From Proteobacteria bacterium UBA3588 (GTDB taxonomy: Bacteria > Pseudomonadota > Gammaproteobacteria > Thiohalomonadales > Thiohalomonadaceae), in NCBI GenBank assembly GCA_002376325.1, contig DFMR01000110.1, positions 1 to 8,296 of the forward strand: a DNA stretch of 8,296 nucleotides, given 5' to 3'. Positions 5,170 to 8,296 of this stretch are shown piece after piece. How positions within the stretch are numbered: position 1 is the first letter of the stretch; every line of letters begins with the position of its first letter. Under the pieces are notes generated by a model. It was not told the origin of the DNA. It ran no database searches and was given only the letters and a program-made list of their open reading frames with translations. The translations under genes were made by a program, and so were the position numbers.

Positions 5170-6348
5170 ATGCCTCTACGTCGCCCGCTGGTCGTGCTGC
5201 TGCTGTGGTCGCTGTCCGCGATCGCGTGGGCCGGCGCGCAACAAGAGTGGCGGGTGACGGCGCTGGGGATCAACGCGCCGGTCGCGGTAGGCGGTTGGTG
5301 GTATCAGGGAGGATCGCCGCTGACGCGCGGTCTCCATGTCGACGGCACCTATGTCGCATTGTATGCCGTCGATGTGTTTCCGGGCATGCAGTACACGGTG
5401 CAGCTGAGTGTGCCCTCATCGCTGCAACATATCCGCGCCTATCTCTATGACCGCTGGCCTCTGCTTGCCGGTGCGCGCCGCGTAGCGCTGCCCAACGGGC
5501 CGTTGGTGGTGCCGCCGAGTGCTGCGCGCTTCGTCTACCGCTGGCGGGTGGGAATCGCGGCGCGTAGCAGCAGTAACCTGCTGTACCTGTTGCTGGCTTA
5601 TCCGCGTTTTCCGGGCAGGCATTCGCACTGGGCTCCTCGCATCGTGGTGTATGCGCCGCCTCTTCTGCCTGGACAAAATATGGGCGACGGTGTGACCTAC
5701 CTGCAAGGACCGCGTGCTCTGGTGCTGTCGGGTAGCGCCCCCGCCGTTTCCTATTTGCTGCAACCGGCGGAGCCCGTCATACAGGCCGCCGCAAGCCCCG
5801 TTTGGACACCGCCCGGCGATTTGATCAGTAACGGAAACTTCCGCGCGGGACTGAAGAATTGGGTTCCTCAGATTGTGAGCGATGCAGGACGTAAGGCGGT
5901 CAATGTTGACGCCGGCAGTCTGCGCCTTGCTCCCGGTGGTGCAGTGCGCCAACAGCTCGATGCCGATGTCGCGCACGCGGCTTCCCTGGTGTTGTGGACC
6001 GATCTGCGCCTGAACACCGAACCGCGCAGCGGTACGGTCGCTCCGGCTTTGGTCATTGCGTTGTGTTATCACGACGTAGGCGGCGCTGCCCACTGCGGTA
6101 ACGATGCCCGCCGTATCCGATTTTATCCGGCGACGGCGAAGGCGACGACGAACGCGGACACCGGTGCACGGTCCGCGCGGCGCATACCGACAGGCCGCTG
6201 GTTTCACTTTCAAGCCGATATTGACACGTTGAAGCCGGCACCGGCGCGGCTGGACTCCATCGCACTGATTGCAGCAGGCAAGGCGGGGGGGGCGCAGGTG
6301 CGGGACATCCATCTGATATTGCGGGGTGATGACGATGCAACGAAGTAA
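5170..6348 (+). CDS. Exported two-domain protein with CBM-like C-terminal half
   Basis: The product has 392 residues. A signal peptide covers residues 1-21 (three Arg/Leu-rich residues, a Leu/Val core, AWA cleavage). The N-terminal half (about 25-205) is rich in Tyr, Trp and short beta strands and has no family I recognise. A short linker precedes residues 217-386, which begin DLISNGNFRAGLKNWVPQ. That opening, followed by strands such as SLVLWTDLRLN and WFHFQADID, is typical of jelly-roll carbohydrate-binding modules of the CBM4/9-like type. C299 and C309 could form a disulfide. The ATG at 5170 is chosen because it puts the signal peptide at the N terminus; an upstream in-frame ATG at 5116 lies inside the CsgG-like gene. 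No good Shine-Dalgarno is seen, and the ATG lies five bases after the upstream stop, so translational coupling is likely. A tract of eight G occurs at 6285-6292. Sugar binding is an inference from fold resemblance only. Confidence 0.75.
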   Translation: MPLRRPLVVLLLWSLSAIAWAGAQQEWRVTALGINAPVAVGGWWYQGGSPLTRGLHVDGTYVALYAVDVFPGMQYTVQLSVPSSLQHIRAYLYDRWPLLAGARRVALPNGPLVVPPSAARFVYRWRVGIAARSSSNLLYLLLAYPRFPGRHSHWAPRIVVYAPPLLPGQNMGDGVTYLQGPRALVLSGSAPAVSYLLQPAEPVIQAAASPVWTPPGDLISNGNFRAGLKNWVPQIVSDAGRKAVNVDAGSLRLAPGGAVRQQLDADVAHAASLVLWTDLRLNTEPRSGTVAPALVIALCYHDVGGAAHCGNDARRIRFYPATAKATTNADTGARSARRIPTGRWFHFQADIDTLKPAPARLDSIALIAAGKAGGAQVRDIHLILRGDDDATK

Positions 6349-7033
6349 GTCACGGTTTCTTGTAGCGGCGGCCATACTGCTGCTGATCGTCTCGTCGCCA
6401 TTGCTGGCGGGACCGTTGGATCGCAGCGATGTGGGGCCGCGGGTCAATCCCGCCACCAACGACATGCTGCGCGTGCCGGGGGTCGTCGGTATGGATCCTC
6501 AAAGTGCACTTGCGGCGCTGCAACAGGCGGGACTCAATCCGCAGGTCCATACCGTGCGGCAGACAATGAAGATATATGCGGGGCAGGAAGGGACGGTGGT
6601 CAAGCAGCTGCCCGGCGCCGGCGGCGTGGCAATGCTCGGTTCGTCCGTGGGCATTACGGTATATGAGCCGGGCGGATCTGCGCCCGGCGCAGCCGGTCCG
6701 GATCGGGGTACGCCTCCCACGGATCAATACGGCAACGACGGCGGTGATACAGGGGCGGCTCCGGGCCAGCCGGTAGAGGACGGCGGCGATGACGGTGCGG
6801 GGAGCGGTGCGGACAGTGGCGCGCCGACGCCGTTGCCGTTGCCTCCCGGTGGCGGCTGGCATGGCCCCACACAGGCACCAGTGATTTCCCCTCCCGCGTC
6901 GCCGCCGATTGCGCAGCCGACTGCGCCTGTCAGTCCGACCGTACCGGTCATCTCCGGACCCGTCCCTACAGCGCCGCCGGTGAAACCCGAAGGCCACAAG
7001 GCCCTGCTGAGTCCGCACCAAGGCGGCCTCTGA
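6335..7033 (+). CDS. Secreted single-PASTA-domain protein with proline-rich tail
   Basis: The product has 232 residues. Residues 1-25 are a signal peptide (basic start, Leu/Ile/Val core, LLAG). Residues about 46-110 form one PASTA domain: VPGVVGMDPQSALAALQQAG, a middle beta segment, then GTVVKQLPGAGGVAMLGSSVGITVY. PASTA domains bind peptidoglycan fragments or other partners, most often in penicillin-binding proteins and Ser/Thr kinases; here the domain stands alone on an exported protein. Residues 111-165 are Gly/Asp-rich and 166-217 strongly Pro-rich, a flexible linker or wall-spanning tail. The start overlaps the previous gene by 14 bases. ATG 6335 is preferred over GTG 6326 and ATG 6329 because a GGGG run at 6323-6326 lies eight bases ahead. 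It is likely to be in the same transcript as its neighbours and to act in the periplasm or at the cell surface. Confidence 0.85.
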   Translation: MQRSKSRFLVAAAILLLIVSSPLLAGPLDRSDVGPRVNPATNDMLRVPGVVGMDPQSALAALQQAGLNPQVHTVRQTMKIYAGQEGTVVKQLPGAGGVAMLGSSVGITVYEPGGSAPGAAGPDRGTPPTDQYGNDGGDTGAAPGQPVEDGGDDGAGSGADSGAPTPLPLPPGGGWHGPTQAPVISPPASPPIAQPTAPVSPTVPVISGPVPTAPPVKPEGHKALLSPHQGGL

Positions 7034-7071
7034 ACCATGCCGCATAACAGTGACAACAAGGAGTCATAGCT

Positions 7072-7806
7072 ATGAGCGAAGAAAGCAATAACACAGTAGA
7101 TGCCGGAACGGGTGATCGCGCCGAGGTCGCAGCCGCCTCCATGGCGCAAACGTTCCTCGCGGTTATGTTCCAACCGGCCGGCTTCTTCGCCGCCATGTCG
7201 CGCCGTGGCGGTTACGTTCAACCGTTGTTGTTCATGGTGGTAATGGGGGTGGCCGCAGGCGTGGTGCGGGCGGTGCTCGGTTTGGTCGGTCTGGCGGGAG
7301 GTGTGTCGACCGCAATGTCGCTCGCCGCCATCGTCATCACGCCGATCTTGATTGCCGTCTTCGGCTTCGTCGTCGCCGCGGTGCTGTTCGTGATCTGGAA
7401 GATTATGGGATCGGAACAGGATTTTGAAACCGCCTATCGGTGCACCGCATACGGCAGCGCCATATCGCCGGTGACGCAGGTCCTGGCGGCAATTCCATAT
7501 GTCGGCCTGATACTGAATCTGGCGTGGTGGACACTCATTCTGGTGGTGGCCAGCGTTCAGGTGCATCGGATCGGTCGCACGAACGCTGTCGTGGTGTTCG
7601 GGATTATCGCCGTGATCTTTGCCGTCATCGGTGTCGGCAGCGAGCTTGCCGCGCGCCGCATGGCCGGTGCGCTGGATCAGGCACAACATAAGTTCGATTA
7701 CGATCAGGGCAATCGGCAGGATGCGGGCAAGGCGATGCAGCAGTTGGGGACGATGTTGCAGAACATGGGCAAGGCCGCGCAGCAGCATCCGCAATCGGGC
7801 CAGTGA
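7072..7806 (+). CDS. YIP1-family inner-membrane protein
   Basis: The product has 244 residues. After a soluble N-terminal part (1-25) comes the FxxPxxFFxxM segment (about 33-42) typical of bacterial YIP1-domain proteins, then five hydrophobic segments at about 49-75, 82-109, 126-145, 146-162 and 171-190. The final 50 residues are soluble, Gln/Ala-rich and probably an amphipathic helix. Bacterial YIP1 proteins have no agreed role. AAGGAG at 7058-7063, eight bases before the ATG, supports the start. The gene lies 38 bases after the PASTA gene. In this operon it is the only inner-membrane protein seen and could link the exported proteins to the cytoplasmic membrane; that is inference. Confidence 0.88.
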   Translation: MSEESNNTVDAGTGDRAEVAAASMAQTFLAVMFQPAGFFAAMSRRGGYVQPLLFMVVMGVAAGVVRAVLGLVGLAGGVSTAMSLAAIVITPILIAVFGFVVAAVLFVIWKIMGSEQDFETAYRCTAYGSAISPVTQVLAAIPYVGLILNLAWWTLILVVASVQVHRIGRTNAVVVFGIIAVIFAVIGVGSELAARRMAGALDQAQHKFDYDQGNRQDAGKAMQQLGTMLQNMGKAAQQHPQSGQ

Positions 7807-7895
7807 GCGGCGTCGGAACAGGAGCCATTGTGGTTTGTGGCAGGCAGGGGATGCCGCCTGTGGACGGAATCTTGGGGCGGGAGGCGGATATCACA

Positions 7896-8296
7896 ATGAA
7901 ACGATATCAGGTATGGGGCGCGGCGTTGCTGCTGATGGCGGCCACCGTTGCCAATGTATATGCCGGGACTATCGCACCGATCTATCCCGGCGCCGTCCCC
8001 GACACGGTTGCCGGTGACGTCACGGCCCGTGTCTATCTGTCCCGCGCTCCACTGAAGACGGTGGTCGCTTGGTATGGCGCGAAGGTTGGCGCCATGAGCC
8101 GTACAGCGGCCGGTAGATTGGCGCAGCCGCAACATATCGGTGAACCTCTAGGGACGACCGATCCGAAAATCGAAGTCAATCGCATGGGGCGGGTCCTCAT
8201 GGACCAAAGCGAAGTGGTGCGTTCGCTGAAGGACATGACGATGACCAAGGATATCGGGGTATTGTGCCAAGGCATGCATATCAATCCGCCCAAAAC
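7896..8296 (+). CDS. Exported protein of unknown function (3' end outside window)
   Basis: The first 133 residues are visible and the frame is still open at the window edge. Residues 1-23 form a signal peptide (KRY, then Leu/Ala core, VYAG), predicting the periplasm. The mature part starts IAPIYPGAVPD and contains VTARVYLSRAPLKTVVAWYGAKVGA (about residues 42-66), a strand followed by a helix. This pattern is seen in small periplasmic proteins of unknown role, but I cannot name the family. One cysteine (C124) is present. GGAGG at 7880-7884 lies 11 bases ahead of the ATG, GGCGGA at 7883-7888 seven bases ahead. An in-frame ATG at 7851 would add 15 residues before the signal peptide and is less likely. 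The 89-base gap after the YIP1 gene shows no terminator, so it probably belongs to the same operon. Confidence 0.75.
   Translation, partial: MKRYQVWGAALLLMAATVANVYAGTIAPIYPGAVPDTVAGDVTARVYLSRAPLKTVVAWYGAKVGAMSRTAAGRLAQPQHIGEPLGTTDPKIEVNRMGRVLMDQSEVVRSLKDMTMTKDIGVLCQGMHINPPK

Noticed and set aside
5416..6465. Minus-strand open frame of 349 codons
   Set aside because: Antisense to the CBM-like gene, Arg-rich, no domain or signal, no ribosome binding site.
6724..7794. Minus-strand open frame of 356 codons
   Set aside because: Antisense to the PASTA and YIP1 genes, which have clear family signatures and ribosome binding sites.

Overview
The window looks like chromosomal DNA of a fairly GC-rich proteobacterium, probably gamma- or betaproteobacterial. 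This rests on Gram-negative lipoprotein signals (LGAC followed by a glycine run, LAGC), a CsgG-family outer-membrane lipoprotein, classical -24/-12 sigma-54 promoters and Shine-Dalgarno spaced starts. I cannot name the species. No rRNA, tRNA, CRISPR array or complete mobile element is visible.

Layout. Positions 1-425 hold no gene I can defend. A hairpin at 426-459 lies just past the end of a small minus-strand gene (487-789) for an exported four-cysteine protein, whose own sigma-54 promoter is at 865-880 (minus). A divergent intergenic region of about 800 bp follows. On the plus strand an activator-type upstream element (1384-1424), a consensus IHF site (1453-1465) and a sigma-54 promoter (1494-1509) precede a 636-residue lipoprotein made of 11 NHL-type repeats (1600-3510). 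The 235-bp gap after it repeats the same architecture almost base for base: upstream element 3526-3566, degenerate IHF-like site 3594-3606, sigma-54 promoter 3635-3650. This second promoter appears to drive a tight plus-strand operon: a secreted beta-rich protein (3746-4366), a CsgG-like lipoprotein (4427-5164), a two-domain exported protein with a carbohydrate-binding-like C-terminal half (5170-6348), a secreted single-PASTA protein with a proline-rich tail (6335-7033), a YIP1-type inner-membrane protein (7072-7806) and the start of another exported protein (7896 to the window end).

How the parts may work together. Every protein gene here encodes an exported, lipidated or membrane protein, and three transcription units carry sigma-54 promoters. 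The simplest reading is one envelope or surface programme under a shared sigma-54 enhancer-binding activator. It would make a repeat-propeller surface lipoprotein, a CsgG-type outer-membrane component, periplasmic or surface binding proteins (carbohydrate-like and PASTA) and an inner-membrane partner. No recognised curli subunit, kinase, PEP-CTERM tail or regulator gene is inside the window, so substrate and function are unknown. The combination does not match a system I can name and is the main thing worth following up.
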